A DNA stretch of 64,000 nucleotides, from assembly GCA_022747635.1 (NCBI GenBank), contig JAKTNV010000011.1, positions 16,095,975 through 16,159,974 of the forward strand. Reading direction: 5' to 3'. A model generated the notes under the pieces. That model ran no database searches, was not told where the DNA came from, and worked only from the letters and a program-made list of their open reading frames with translations. The stretch comes from Hetaerina americana. Taxonomy: Eukaryota > Arthropoda > Insecta > Odonata > Calopterygidae. This document shows positions 1 to 13,700 of the stretch, one piece after another (the first letter of the stretch is position 1; each line of letters starts with the position of its first letter). The translations under genes and the position numbers were made by a program.

Positions 1-963
1 CCCTCAATTTATAAAGAGCTGAAAAAGTGAAATATGTCATATTATCTCTAACATTCACTTTAATTAATTTAGAACACTCCTTTAGAGATGCAACTGGTGG
101 CTTAATATTTCCCAAAGACCCAAACATTCAATCGTTTCTGTGAGTGCTGAATGGTCCAACAGAGGTATGAAGACATCTCACAAGACAGTAAGGACATACA
201 TTATAACTCTAAGACTCTCAGCAAGAGAGATTTGTGCTTTATGAGTCAAATAAGCCAAAGAAACTATTTCTTTGGTTAATCTACTTAGATTTAGGTCACA
301 TAATGATGATCATAAATGTGATAATTAGCTATGCAATTGAACCCCTCTGTTCTGGGATAGCTGATGAAATCCCAGAGGACTCTTATTTTTTAAATCAAGT
401 TTGATGCCATTTAACAAATAATTCTGGTTGAGCACTTGTGGATATAAGGTTCATGGTTATACGTTACTTTAATGAACAAGACTGGAAGAATAAATTCCAA
501 TTATCATGAAGGTTTCTGGGTATAATAACAAAACAAGAAAATGGTTTACAAACCATTACTGATACCAAGAAAACAGTCCTGAATGACGAATGAATGGGAT
601 AGCACACACAATCACCAAATGTAAACCAGTTCTTCATACTGAGTTTCAACTTATTGACAAATTTGAGAGTATATCAATATTCACCCAATTCATAATCATG
701 TGAATTATTATATCTAGCTATAATTAACTAAGTGGCATGATCATTTAATCAGTAACAATATACACACATGGTACAAGGTAGTCTCGAAAACCAGGTGAGA
801 GGACACCACAAGAACATAATGCATTTCATATGCATTAGCAAAATATTTAAACTTCTAAACTGAGTAAAATAAAAAAAATCATAAAAAACATGAATTTACT
901 TTTTTCAGAAATTTGAGTAATTTCTATGCATTTTTTGGCAAGCAATAAATAACTATTTAACCA
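1..963. other. IPP 3' flanking DNA, no gene seen
   Basis: AT-rich DNA without a supported gene or recognised repeat. The short open frames here show no domain or splice context. Confidence 0.6.
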
Positions 964-969
964 TTTATT
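964..969 (-). promoter_or_regulatory. candidate IPP poly(A) signal
   Basis: First canonical AATAAA on the minus strand after the IPP stop, about 650 bases downstream. Several variant hexamers lie closer, so true cleavage could be earlier. Confidence 0.3.
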
Positions 970-1622
970 TGCTTTTCCTCCTTTCACTAGACAAGGGAAA
1001 TTGGCCCATCTTCATTAATGAGCTCTTTATAAAATTTCAGAGAGGTGAAACTATTCTCTGTAGAGATTGCACATACATATACGTGGGATATATATTACAC
1101 ATGGTATCGAAATATATTTTTTCCCCAGTACATATGCCTCTCATGAAATAAGCACGCTCTACTAAATAAAGAGTTATTTAAATGCTCCTTGGTAATATTC
1201 TGGTCACAAGAAAAATCAAAAGTAACTTAATTAAATAAGTACATTTTATCCAATCAAAAAAATAATACTATTTTTCTACACAGGCTAGAGTGAAACACCA
1301 CTGTCTGATTCATTACAAAAAAAATAAATAAACACTAAGCCACCCCACCCCGAGCAAACATTTTGACAAGGCATTGTCAATCCTTGGCAACACACACTTA
1401 GGGTTTAGGGCAACCCATTATATTCTCCCAGATATTTGATCCTTATTATATCTTCTTGGAAAGGTGACAGAGTTTTACTGAAAAAAAGATGCACCTGCAG
1501 ATGCACTTGAACAGCCTCATTAAGGCTAACATGCACTGCTTTCGCAGACTTTATATTTTGATGACCAAGTCTACGAGCATGATGCCTTATTGGATGACAT
1601 TATTTTGAAAGAGACAACAGCC

Positions 1623-1727
1623 TCAGACAACCACAGCTCCTGCTTCTCCCCTGGCATGAGGCAGTGAGGGCATCGAAGTCCACAGGTCTGTCACTGGGTC
1701 ATACATCTCTACTGTTCTCAAGGACAC
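1623..1727 (-). CDS. IPP: IPP terminal exon with stop codon
   Basis: After an ACAAAG acceptor, the exon encodes LRTVEMYDPVTDLW and ends ARGEAGAVVV followed by TGA (1625-1623). This supplies the closing strand of the propeller, as at the C-terminus of vertebrate IPP. Confidence 0.95.
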   Translation of the reverse strand: MSLRTVEMYDPVTDLWTSMPSLPHARGEAGAVVV

Positions 1728-4700
1728 CTTTGTGGAAAAAGAAAAATATTATTTATTAAAGTGAAGAAAATGCCACAACTTTACCACAAAAAAGTCATGA
1801 ATACAATGGCAGGGCCCTGCTGAGATGTAATGAAAGCAAAAATTTATTTTTTATAGAAGCCAACATCAACCAGCCTCAACACATGAGCGTTTGCACTGAA
1901 AGGCTTCTTTATTTTAACTCTCCTACGAGTTTGGCCAAAAATATGAATGTGCGGATAAGAATGTTTATAGGATGATTTGTAATGACTTCATCAAATTCTT
2001 TCAGTAATTTTGCCATTCCTTCATTGGTGAACAACAGAACTAACCCACAGAAAGAGAATTAAGACTGAATAAGGATTAAATTATGGCTTGGTAAAGCATT
2101 AAGTTTCTAACTTTCAGGTTCTTATTACAATATTTGGGATTGAGTGTTGAGGAGAATTAACAGTAAATAGCCAAGTTCTGATTCTACATTTTCACAATTT
2201 CCTCAGTTTATTTGTAGATAAATGAAATCCGATTTACTTTGCCAACAAAATAAGCATTAAGTCATCAGGATTAATACTGATGGTAAACCAATAATGCAGA
2301 ATACCATTTTTCATTTCCTGGGCATTAACATTGATAGTAGATTATCTTGGGATAGTCATATTCACAATGTATGGAATAAACTAAGTTCTGTTTGTTAGAT
2401 CTATAGTTGTTGCATCTTGTTAGATCTATTGGATATACTGTTAGCATTGATGTGTCATTGTCAGTCTATTTTGAAGAATTTTACTCTAGTGTACACTATA
2501 CATAATATTTACTTTGAGATTCTTCGCCAAAGGCCAGTCATAGCTGCACCACCAGTGCAGCAATCATAATTATTACACAAAATTTGCAGCTATAACAGCA
2601 ATGATAGTTATCATTGCTATAACATCTGAAGAGCTAAAAACCTGCACCAGGAACTAGAAATGCTGCACTTTGACCAAAAAATATGGACCTTATGCTCTAC
2701 AACAAGCTACCGAGTGAAATAAATAATAAATCAATGTTTTTATCGATATATTATCTCTTTATATTCTATTAGTTAATTTTCCCTATGTACTAATATGTCC
2801 CATGATATTTTCATGATGCTATCCTTAAAATAATCCATAAATATTAATTTTCACAGGTCATACCCAATCCATTTGGGTCTTTCCTCTTTCGTAGTGCTCT
2901 ATATTACTTCTTGGTATTACAGTAAAATCTCATTGCTCCAATCATGTTTAATATAAAACATCACATGAGACAAACCTAAGAGCAATATGCAACTAAAGGC
3001 TTAGGGCTTTACATGTTTTTCGTATTCATATATTGGAATTTTCAGTCTTATTAAATTTTGTACTTGACATGTCCTATACACTTACCAGTATTATTACAGT
3101 GCACTGTAATGGATGAATAAAGTATTATTTATATGGCCTATAAAGACACTTGAAGCCATTCTAATAACTCACAAATATCATTTACTTTTTTGACAGTTTT
3201 CCCATAGTTTGCTCTAATCATCACATAAGTCAATTATTTATGCAGTAATCTCAGCCAATAATTTAAAGTATTTCTCTACTGTCTTTAAAACAGAAATATA
3301 TTCCACTGTAACATACTCAATAATAAAAAATCCAGTAGGGTGAATTTTGAAACTCCATGAAAAAGTTCCATGATATCTGGTTAGAAAAATAGTTCAGTAG
3401 TTTTTTTTTATGGGAGGCACCCGACAGCTAAGGTCATTTGCACCAACAGGAATGGATGGGAAAAGAAGGGTGGAGAGAAACCTGGCATTGGCTTTAGCAT
3501 ACTCTTGTTGACAGGCACCAAGGGGTCCACAGTTTAACGTCCCATCCAACGGACGTCGTGCTCACTCAAAGTGCTCTCCACAAAGCACCTCACAAAGTGA
3601 CCGGGCTATCACTGAAAAATATATATTGTCTCCAGGATTTGAACCCGGGCCCTCTCAGTGGGAATCCTGTATGTTAGCCACTGCACCATCCTGAGCAGAA
3701 AATAGTTCTACCGCTGCTATTATTATAAAACTTGCTCCAAGATATTTAACATTCAGCACCAAATCTTACTATAAGTATTGTGATTGATGGGTAGGCACAT
3801 CAAAATGATTAAAAAACAGTTCATAATAAGCCAAGGGAATCAGAGTTGCTTCCTCTGTTTACATTGCTTTTGACAATATTTCATCTTCTTCTTTTTATTT
3901 TTATTACTACAGCTTCTGACCTATTGCACTGAGGAAGTTATTTTTGGAGGTCATGATGTTTTTTGGTCGGAAATGGAAAAAACATTTCCAATGTTTTTAC
4001 AATGCACCTATAAATAAAACTTGGCAATAACTGAAGAGCCATTTGACACTATATTTTGGAGAAACATTCTGAAATTAGCAATGCATGCACAAGTCACAAT
4101 ATTAGACCAAATTTTATTACAGATGCATTTTGATTAACCCTGTCTATTTAGATTTATATGTGCTAAAGAGTATGTGAAATACTTCACTTTAGTTTGAGCG
4201 GTTGCTCTTTTATGTGATAATTCCTACTGACCAGGATTAAAATGATGAGGTTTTGCCATTCATGATTGTAATCACTACATTATGCCCAATCAACAAGTTT
4301 CAATATTACATCTTACCTGAGCCTGATAATGATACATGTGGAATGAGCTTGTACCTCCAATGGCGTAAAGTCTTCCATCCAGGGCTACAACTGCAGGTGT
4401 GGAACGGCCTTCACGTAAGGGGGCCACCTCATACCACTTGTTCTGTAATGGTGGTGTCAACATGTAAGCAATAGTCACTGTTAACTGTAATTCACGTGAC
4501 ATACATATCATGAACTGTGTTGGAAACTTATCATTGAAAAAACTGGGCCAACTGATATCTGTTCAAGGAAGGAAAGATGAATCATATGAAGATTGAAGAG
4601 CTTAGGTTAAATAAATATATACTCATCTAAATTCTTGGTTTGTAGAGAGCATCAAATTATTATCATTGCTATTTGTTGAATTATATTCCATATTATACAT

Positions 4701-7700
4701 GGTAAAATGTGGTTTTCCACCAAAATCATCAAATTTATACTTGAAAGAGAATCAGTTCAGGGTGGCACATACATGCATACATTTATCATAAGTAAAAATT
4801 AAATATTACACTTGAACGTAGCATTAACTTGGTAGTGATAGTAATTTAATTTTTGAGGTACCTCAATGACAAATCAGTTGCACCTGCTTAAACTTGGGCC
4901 AACAAAATATAACATCAGCATTAGCCAGGGAACTGCGTAATTAAAACAGAAATGATAAACTCTGAGAATAAATGATATTAAGTCTTCAATAAGAATGAAA
5001 ATGTAGCCAAGCCATTAACAAAATACTAAAGAGAAATCCACCATGGATATAAATAAAAAAAAGGACTTAAAGAGCCATTAGGTTAGCTACGATGCCTATT
5101 TAGTATGGCTCCAGGTGTTATTCCTAACGATGAAACACTTTTACCATTAGTACATCTTTATTATATTAAGCACCTGTCACAGACAAGCCTGTAAGTTTGA
5201 GAAATCAAACATTAGGAAAGTTGACATGCTTAAAATTGATCAAAAGTAACTTTTTAAAATAAAAATACCATATTTTTTGGCCCATAATATGCACTTTGTT
5301 TACTCCAAAATGTATTCTAATATCAGCCTGCATCATATAGGCTGGGAGTATATGGGTGTAACTTCAACATACTAGTCTAAGCCTATTCGCCAGCTAAATA
5401 CTTCCTTTTAAGTATTTTCCTCATATCAGGCATATAAAAAGGATCCTTTGATTACAAACTTCGATAATATCACCATTTTAAGTCAGTAGTAAGCAACAGT
5501 TTTTATAATAAATCAAAAGAGAGATGGTACTTTTTTCCACACTTTATTTTTAAGTCGACCAGTTTCCTCGCATAGGTGACATCATCAGGTGCCTATGCGA
5601 CGAAACCGGTTGACTTAAAAATAAAGTGTGGAAAAAAGTACCATCTCTCTTTTGATTTATTAGAATGGATTTCCACAAAGTGAAGCCTGAAACCATCGAG
5701 TTTAACAGTTTTCATATTTCATTAAAAGTACTTCCTAAAAAAAATCCCAAATAAATCATAAATGTATACAATCTAGCATGTTTAGTTTCATCTCACATGT
5801 TATGCTGTCACGAATTTAATACCTGTTAATTAAGAGCTAACAGGAATGTCGCCCCTCTGCTAGAATATACATTCATTGCATCTTACCCAATAAACTCAAG
5901 AGTCTACAGGCATTCAACCTGAAGTAGTATGAGATTGTCGTAAAGGCATGGAAAATGGTTGCTTATTACAACCAAATTTTCATAATAGCAAAATAAAAAC
6001 AGAAATTAAGTCTGCACAAAAAGTTAATGTGATCATAACCTCATGGGATCTGAAGATTGTCACAAGTATTGCATTTCAACTTTAATTCATAAATTATGCT
6101 TCCTAACACTGCAACCAGGCAGCTGAGAGGCATTTCAGCCCAGTGGTGTCAAATTTCTGGGATCCTAAGATGAATGAACATAGACATATTCATATCTGCT
6201 TATTTTAATGTAACAATTCAATTTTCTTCATATTAAGTTTTAACATCAAAATTCTTTGATCCTTTTCTGTCTGATCTAAGCATTTTTCCTGAATTCCAAC
6301 CTGAAAATAGGGGTGTCTTATCGGCTGGGAAATATGGCATGGTCAGCTTTTGCTGCATTGTCTAATGGTCAGTTAAATATAGATGGAAATAGGCACAAAC
6401 ATTTTCCCTGACAGGATCTAACAGAAGAAAAGAGATTTTTGCAAGCACAGGCAAATTAATTGGACAGATAAACTCAATCTGATATGGAATCCAGAAGCAA
6501 GTTTGCCAACATCAATAGCATCACAATTTCACCATTGCCAAATGCAGACAGAACAAAGGAGTCAATTCATACCTCGGCAAACGAATACCTCTCAACAGAT
6601 CTGAGGGCATCGCTGCCTCCGTTTGTGCCACCAACTGCATAGAGAGAGTCGTGAAGGATGGCCACGCCCATCTGAGATCGAGGCGTCCTCATGGGAGCCA
6701 ACCGTACTGGCTCAGAACACCAGGATGGATTTGACTTTTGATGAGTGTGCGAACGGGATCCGGGCGGTGCTAAACAAAGGAGGTATGGCAGGTGTCTCCT
6801 GTGTCTTGTGCATCCTCCAAGGACGTATATGAGCCCTAAAGAACATCATGGCACCATTACTCAAAATGTAGCATGAAATATCTTTGAGTTTCACATTACT
6901 TTTACTCCATGATCCTGAGCCACTCAGAACAACAATATTGTACAATTGTTACGAAGGCCTCTGGGATACTGATGATGAAGACTTAATTCTCTGGAATGTC
7001 CTTCAACATATATCCATTTCATGCTTCATTTCAGTTGATTTAGCCCAGAGGTTATTTCAATATAAAGGGGAGACTATACTTGTTCATCGAACAGTTGCTT
7101 TTATAACATGGATAGAAAAAAATTTCAATGCAAAAATTAATTTCTTCAACACACAACCTTATTTCTACAAACTTGACTATAATTCCATATTGAACAATGA
7201 ATCAGCATTTCATACAGTGTCCTTCCTAAGCTTTCTGCACCAATAGTATTTCTTTTCAACTTGAATGAGTACTGAAAATCCGTAACATTAAATGCCCTAA
7301 CTTTACATAATCGTGCATGATATATATCATCAGATAATTTACTTATACATTAATATTTTTTTATTCTTGTCATCAAATTCACCTTTGATGATGTTTGTAA
7401 TGTTCCTAAGTTCAATGAAGATTATTATTATTGAAAATGTACATTAAAAGTTATAGCACACAAAATTCCTCCATCCCACCAAATTGACTCATCCCCAATT
7501 CCCATCATGGTCACCACTGGCAAGGAGAGAAAGGTCTTGGCTCCCTTATATTTTTGGTGTTCTCATAAATTCTGGATACACTAAAATTTAACATGTCAAT
7601 CCATTTGATAAAAATTTGAGCAGGAACAAAATGACATCCCTGGGAAAAGAGATCTTTCTTCAGTCTTTCGGTCCTGCCAAGATTTCATAAATCTCATTCT

Positions 7701-10700
7701 AAGTGCCCATCAGGTGTAATTCTCACAATTCTCTGGTTTCCCTTTGCGAGGCAGTTCAGTTATCACCTCAGAAACATCAAGAGAGAATATCTGCAGCTTC
7801 TCCCACATCGTCAGAACTAACCTTCATATGATATAGCACCAACTCCACTGCAGGATTTGGGTAGGTTCCCCTCGAGGCGCCATTCATCAGCGATCGGGTC
7901 ATAGGACTCAACACTGGAGTCTACATCGGAACCAACCCATCCACCAATGGCATACAATCGCCCAGCACATGTGCACAAGCCAAATTCGCAGCGTGGGACC
8001 ACCATGCTGCTCACCCTCATCCATCGGATTGGATCCAAGCGACGTCCTAATGCAAAGCGAAAAAGAATTTGGTTCTCATTAACACTTTAGAAAGCTCTCA
8101 ATGCAGCAATGATAATAATTTGTTTGGCATTATGCAGAGGGAAAAGAAATAATCTTCAACAACAGGCAAAACTAGTAGAAGTCAAATTTTAAAGTCAAGG
8201 TTTTTTTTTTACACCCCAGAAAATCATTAAATGAATTCATGCTATGCTTTGAATAAATGCCAAGACTTTGAAAGTACACTTAACTTTCATAGAGAGGCAT
8301 TTACTGCCTCCTGTGGGATAAGAGGTAGAAACATGCATTTTTAATTCTTAAGAGTAGTTGTTAGTTTTCAATTGCTTACACTGAATCTTTATTCCTGAAA
8401 TGGAGGTAATAGCTACCAATAACACCAGTTTCCTTCTTTGACATTACATAAACATTTAGTCATTCCTTGAAAAATTTCTTAGAATAAACTCAGGTTTTGA
8501 CATGACATCTCAATCTATTTCAAACAAATATTTTCACGATGCTTCCTTGAATGGGAATATTAAGTAACCCAAGCTTCCAGGAGCCTTCACCGTAAAATGA
8601 AAAAAATACAGAGAGCATTCGTGATTCCAATTAGATAAAAACCAAGAGCAGTGAATGGAGGGGAAATGAAGTGATTCTGAATAGCGAGTGATATGCATTT
8701 TTTGCAGCACACAAAAAATTCAGTTTCAGAAAGTTTGTCATGAGTATTACTACAGTACAGAGCAATACTTGCATTGCAGACATCATAATGGTTACCTGTA
8801 ATTTTGAGCTCCCACAGATATGAACAATTTATTCCAGAAAATTACTGAAATTGTTTTAACAGAAGGCATAAAGATTATGGGTATCATCAGGATAAGCAGA
8901 AGGTATTTCTAATTTTGATTACAAATATTCATGATGTTAAATGAAAAACATATAAATATTAAAGCATTAACAATTTTTTGCACGTAGCCTAACAAGTTTT
9001 AAGAATCTATCCTACCTGATTCCATTCTAAATCAGAAAATTATTTCAAAATCAGGTAATAAAGGTATAAATCTGGCTAACAGAAGTCAACACAGTGATAT
9101 TTTGATTACTTTTGCTATAGGCTAGACATTTTGTTTTAACACAGCTACCATTTTCCAAATATCTCTCTAATTTCCATCAAACCTTTACCCTAGTCTACAC
9201 AAATGCATGATTCCCTGAATCCTGACTCCACCCTAAAATATTTCCATTAGGAAGCATTGAGAAACTGTATGGAGATACTCAAAAATGTCTGCAGTCCCTC
9301 AATGATTTTGATAGACATACACCAAAATATTAAACCATGATCATGTGGAATACATCATTTTGCATAATATAGAATGAATCTATTTATCCTATAAATGCTT
9401 CATTATATTTATTAATGATACAAAATATTTCTGCAAGAGTAAAGTTTATTGTGATTTCCAGACAAAAATAAAGATAAATTTCTCAATCACTGACCTCCTA
9501 CAGGCTGTTACTCAAAGATACAGTAAACTCTCGATTATCCATGTGAGGATTCTCAATCCTCTGTTCCCAGCACCTAAACATTTTTGATAAAAGTTGTTTT
9601 TTTTTAATTTGATTGTATCAAATTTTTTTAATACAATCTTACAGATAATTAAATGCTTTGAAATTTTAAATATATTTACTAACACAAGTTTGAAATTCCT
9701 CGGCTTTCTTTAAAGCTTTTATTTTGATCAAAAACTCAAAAGTTGTTCATATTGTTCAATGTTTCAATTTAAATCTTTTTCTACTATCTATACCTTCCTG
9801 TTATCTTTTTCCTTGTATTATTAGCCCTGAGAATTCCATATTCTCCTTTAAGACAAGCAAATATGTAGTTTTACTGGTTTTAACAATTTTTACACTGAAA
9901 TGGTAACATTGAAGTGCATGTTAGCAGATGACTCTATTAAAAGTTACCCTTGCGGCAACTACCGCAGTTTCTTGGAATTTGTCAAAGGTAAAAATAGGCT
10001 AAGTGTTTAAAGTTGGCTTTAACCTTGTGGACTGAGGTGTGTTGCAGATGACTATGAATGCCTGTAACATTGTTATGCATGGCATTTTGTCAAATCTTGT
10101 TCCTTTAAAGCCCCCAAAATTTCAGTGTAAGAGGATGCCTTTGACAGCTTAACTGGCTAAAGCACTCGGCCAGACATCGAGGGATCAGGGTTCCAATCCC
10201 TATCAAGGTGAATGATTTTTACACTCTTAAATTGTTGCATTGAAATGCATATTAGCGGATGACTCCGTCAAAAGTTACTCCCGCAGTTTCTTGGAATTTA
10301 AGATACTTTGTTAATGCCATTGCCACAAAGGCCATTGATTGGTGAGATCATCCCTGAGTTGCCATTTGAAACAAGAAAAATTTAAAGCATAGACATTGGA
10401 TGATAGTTCTATTCTCCTAAAACTTTAACTCTAACCTTATAAAAATGGATGAAAAACTGGAATAAATTGTACTTTCCACTGTAAAAAAACTCGAATTAAT
10501 CAAAATGGAATTGAAAAGGAGAGATCATTAGTTTCAATAACACATTTTCTTGGCAATAAAAACTATTTTGATTAATATGAAATGAATCCATTTATATCAT
10601 GACCATATTTGCCCATGTATTTAAGGTTATCTGTGTTTTTCAATTATCTGTGTATCATCATGCATCTATTAGTGCAGATAATTGAGAGTTTACTGGATAT

Positions 10701-13700
10701 CCATAATACTACCTTGATCAAAAAGTTCCCGGAATAACCACCGCGTGGCGCTCCCATCGTTCCGATTTGAGTTCTGTTTTTTTTGTTAAATTGGTACATC
10801 TGTTGTTGATATTCCCTTTAAATCTTAGTGTCATAACTTGACATTTGCAAAAGTTACGTAGCCAAGAGTACATCTATCTCTGTGTGTGTTGGCGATTTTT
10901 TACAATTTCAGAAATGGATTTAAATTTGCAACAACGAACTTGTATTAAATTTTGCGTAAAAAACGGATTTAGTGGCGCACGGACGTTGGAAATGTTGGAA
11001 AAGTGTTTCGGCAACGATTCTCTAAAAAAAACGGTCGTTTACCAGTGGCACGAGCGGTTCAGAAGTGGTCGTGAGTCAATCGAAGATGATGAACGCAGTG
11101 GCAGACCATCGACATCGAAAGTCGGTGAAAAAATTGATAAAGTAAAAGAAATGTTGGTCAATAACCGCAAATTAACCATCAGAGAAATAGCGGAGGACTT
11201 GAACATTGCCTATGGATCCGCCCAAGACATTGTGGTTAATGATTTGGGTTTCCGTCGTGTAGCAGCAAAGTTGGTGCCAAAAGACCTCAATTTCATGCAA
11301 AAAAGAGACCGTGTTGACGTCGCAAAAGACATGATTTGCGAGGCTGAATCCGATCCCACATTCATCAAAAGGATCATTACTGGAGAGGAGACGTGGGTTT
11401 ATGAGTACGACACGCAATCCAGACATCAGGCAAGTGAATGGCGTTCACCAAATGAGCCGAGACCAAAAAAACCACGTCGTTTTCAGTCAAAAAAGAAGGC
11501 AATGCTGACGGTTTTCATGGATTACAACGGTGTAGTGCATCATGAATTTTTGCCAGAAGGCCAGACAGTAAACAAAGAGTATTATTTGGGCGTTATGAGA
11601 CGTTTGCGTGAAGCAATTCGCCGAAAGAGACCAGAAATGTGGGCAGAAAACTCGTGGATTTTGCACCATGATAACGCACCGTCGCACAGTGCTATCATTA
11701 TTCGTAATTTTTTGACTAAAAATCAACAAATACCATCCAACAGCCACCGAATTCACCTGATTTGGCTCCCTGTGACTTCTTTCTGTTCAATCGAGTTAAA
11801 AAACCATTACGGGGAACGCGTTTTAGCAGCCGAGAGGAAGTAATGGAAAAATCGCAGGAAGCACTGATGGACATACCGAAAACCGACCGTAACTTTTGCA
11901 AATGTCAAGTTATGACACTAAGATTTAAAGGGAATATCAACAACAGATGTACCAATTTAACAAAAAAAACAGAACTCAAATCGGAACGATGGGAGCGCCA
12001 CACGGTGGTTATTCCGGGAACTTTTTGATCAAGGTAGTATATACAATAAGTGACTTGCCATAGAGAAAGATTAATCAATGCCATGATAATAAATTCAGGG
12101 ATAAACACACTTCTTATCAACCTTATAATATGCCTGAATGCTATTGCAACAATGACCTTGATTGGTGAGATCTTGTCTGAATCGAAGATGCCATTTGATA
12201 CAAGAGTTAATTTGAAGCATAGACATGGCAGACAATATGTTAACACAATTGATTGCCTTAGACACCATTAATGTCCTTCATTGACATCAGTAATCACTAA
12301 TTAGTAAAATACCATCCAACCATTAGTATAATACCATAAAACTGGAGCCACCAAATATTGACACATTTGATACAACATATAAAATAACATGCTGTGTTTG
12401 TAGGATGACTCCTGTACTGCCTCAAATTAATGTGTCATTATCAGGGCAACTATATGGTCAAATTACAGGTTTGAGCAAGAAATGCATTGCTAATTTACTC
12501 TTTTTCATGGTTTGAAAAATTCATATCTGCCATGGTTACATAGGCCAACAAGTGATTTGAACAAAGCACAGTTGACTCCAGACAATCAATCAACAGTGAA
12601 GGATACTTCTGTTTTGCTTTCCTCTGAAAGTGAAACCAATTTTTCAATTTAAATACACACGTTGCACCATAATAAATTTTCCATAGATTTAACTGAAATT
12701 TCAATGCCATGTTCGAAGCTGAATTTCAACCACCACAAGAGGAATAGATGAAATAAACAAAAGATCGAGGTCAAATGCTCCACATTTTTTGTAATGCTTC
12801 AAATGATTGAATTGTGCAGCAATAATAAAAAAATACACCCAAAACTAATTTGAATAGTGAGCAAGAATGAGTTATTTGTGGCTCAATTGCCACATTGTCA
12901 TATGATCATTTAGGCATGACCAAAAGGAAGATCTAGGCCTCATTCCTATTTCTGATCAACATGGATGAGCGATTGGTAAAAATATAACATTAGGGAGTCA
13001 TTTCTCTCCATGAAAAAATGAAAATGATTCAAGAGGATGAAAAAATGAGATAAAAACATGATTGAAATCGTCCTAAACTTTAGGCTACCTTGTGAAATAC
13101 TTTAAAAAACAGGAAGCATGCTGAAGGTGCAGGGGATGCAGGAAAAATGCTGCAGCAAAACACATTGAGGAGCCAAGTTTGTAGACCTAGAAAAGGTCTA
13201 TTATAAGTGTTTCATAGACAAAGATCATTATTCTCTTCCAGCCAAGAGAACTTCACTTGCATTTCATTTTCCAAAATCAGAAATCCATATAATGGTTTAC
13301 TTCAAAAATTACTTTTCAGAGTAAGTTATTTTAAAATTTTCAGAATGCTCAATTAATTAGGCAGTAATAAAATTATGATTACTTCTGGTGCCTTAACAAC
13401 CTTGCATAGTAACGAAACAGCAAATTCCACATGAAGATATATGAGGAATTTTATCATTTCTGTGTACTCCTTGACATATTATAGGATGTATTGTAACAAA
13501 TTATTAACAATAAGATACAACCATATCTAGATTGCACAAATTTACACATCTGAAAATTCAACCTTGGCATTTAATGATTTTAAATATTGACAGCATTAGT
13601 TCTGAGAAGGAAAATGAATTTAACAGTTGGAAATTCTTAAGTAGTTTGACCATACTATGGACAAAGGTGTGACTGAAATTTACACTGTTAATTACTCTCC

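Noticed and set aside
3600..3690. Possible minus-strand tRNA gene
   Set aside because: It is the head of SINE family A, repeated at 27735-27825 with the same body attached.
6884..7246. 120-residue plus-strand open frame
   Set aside because: Lies in an IPP intron, has no recognisable domain and typical AT-rich random composition.
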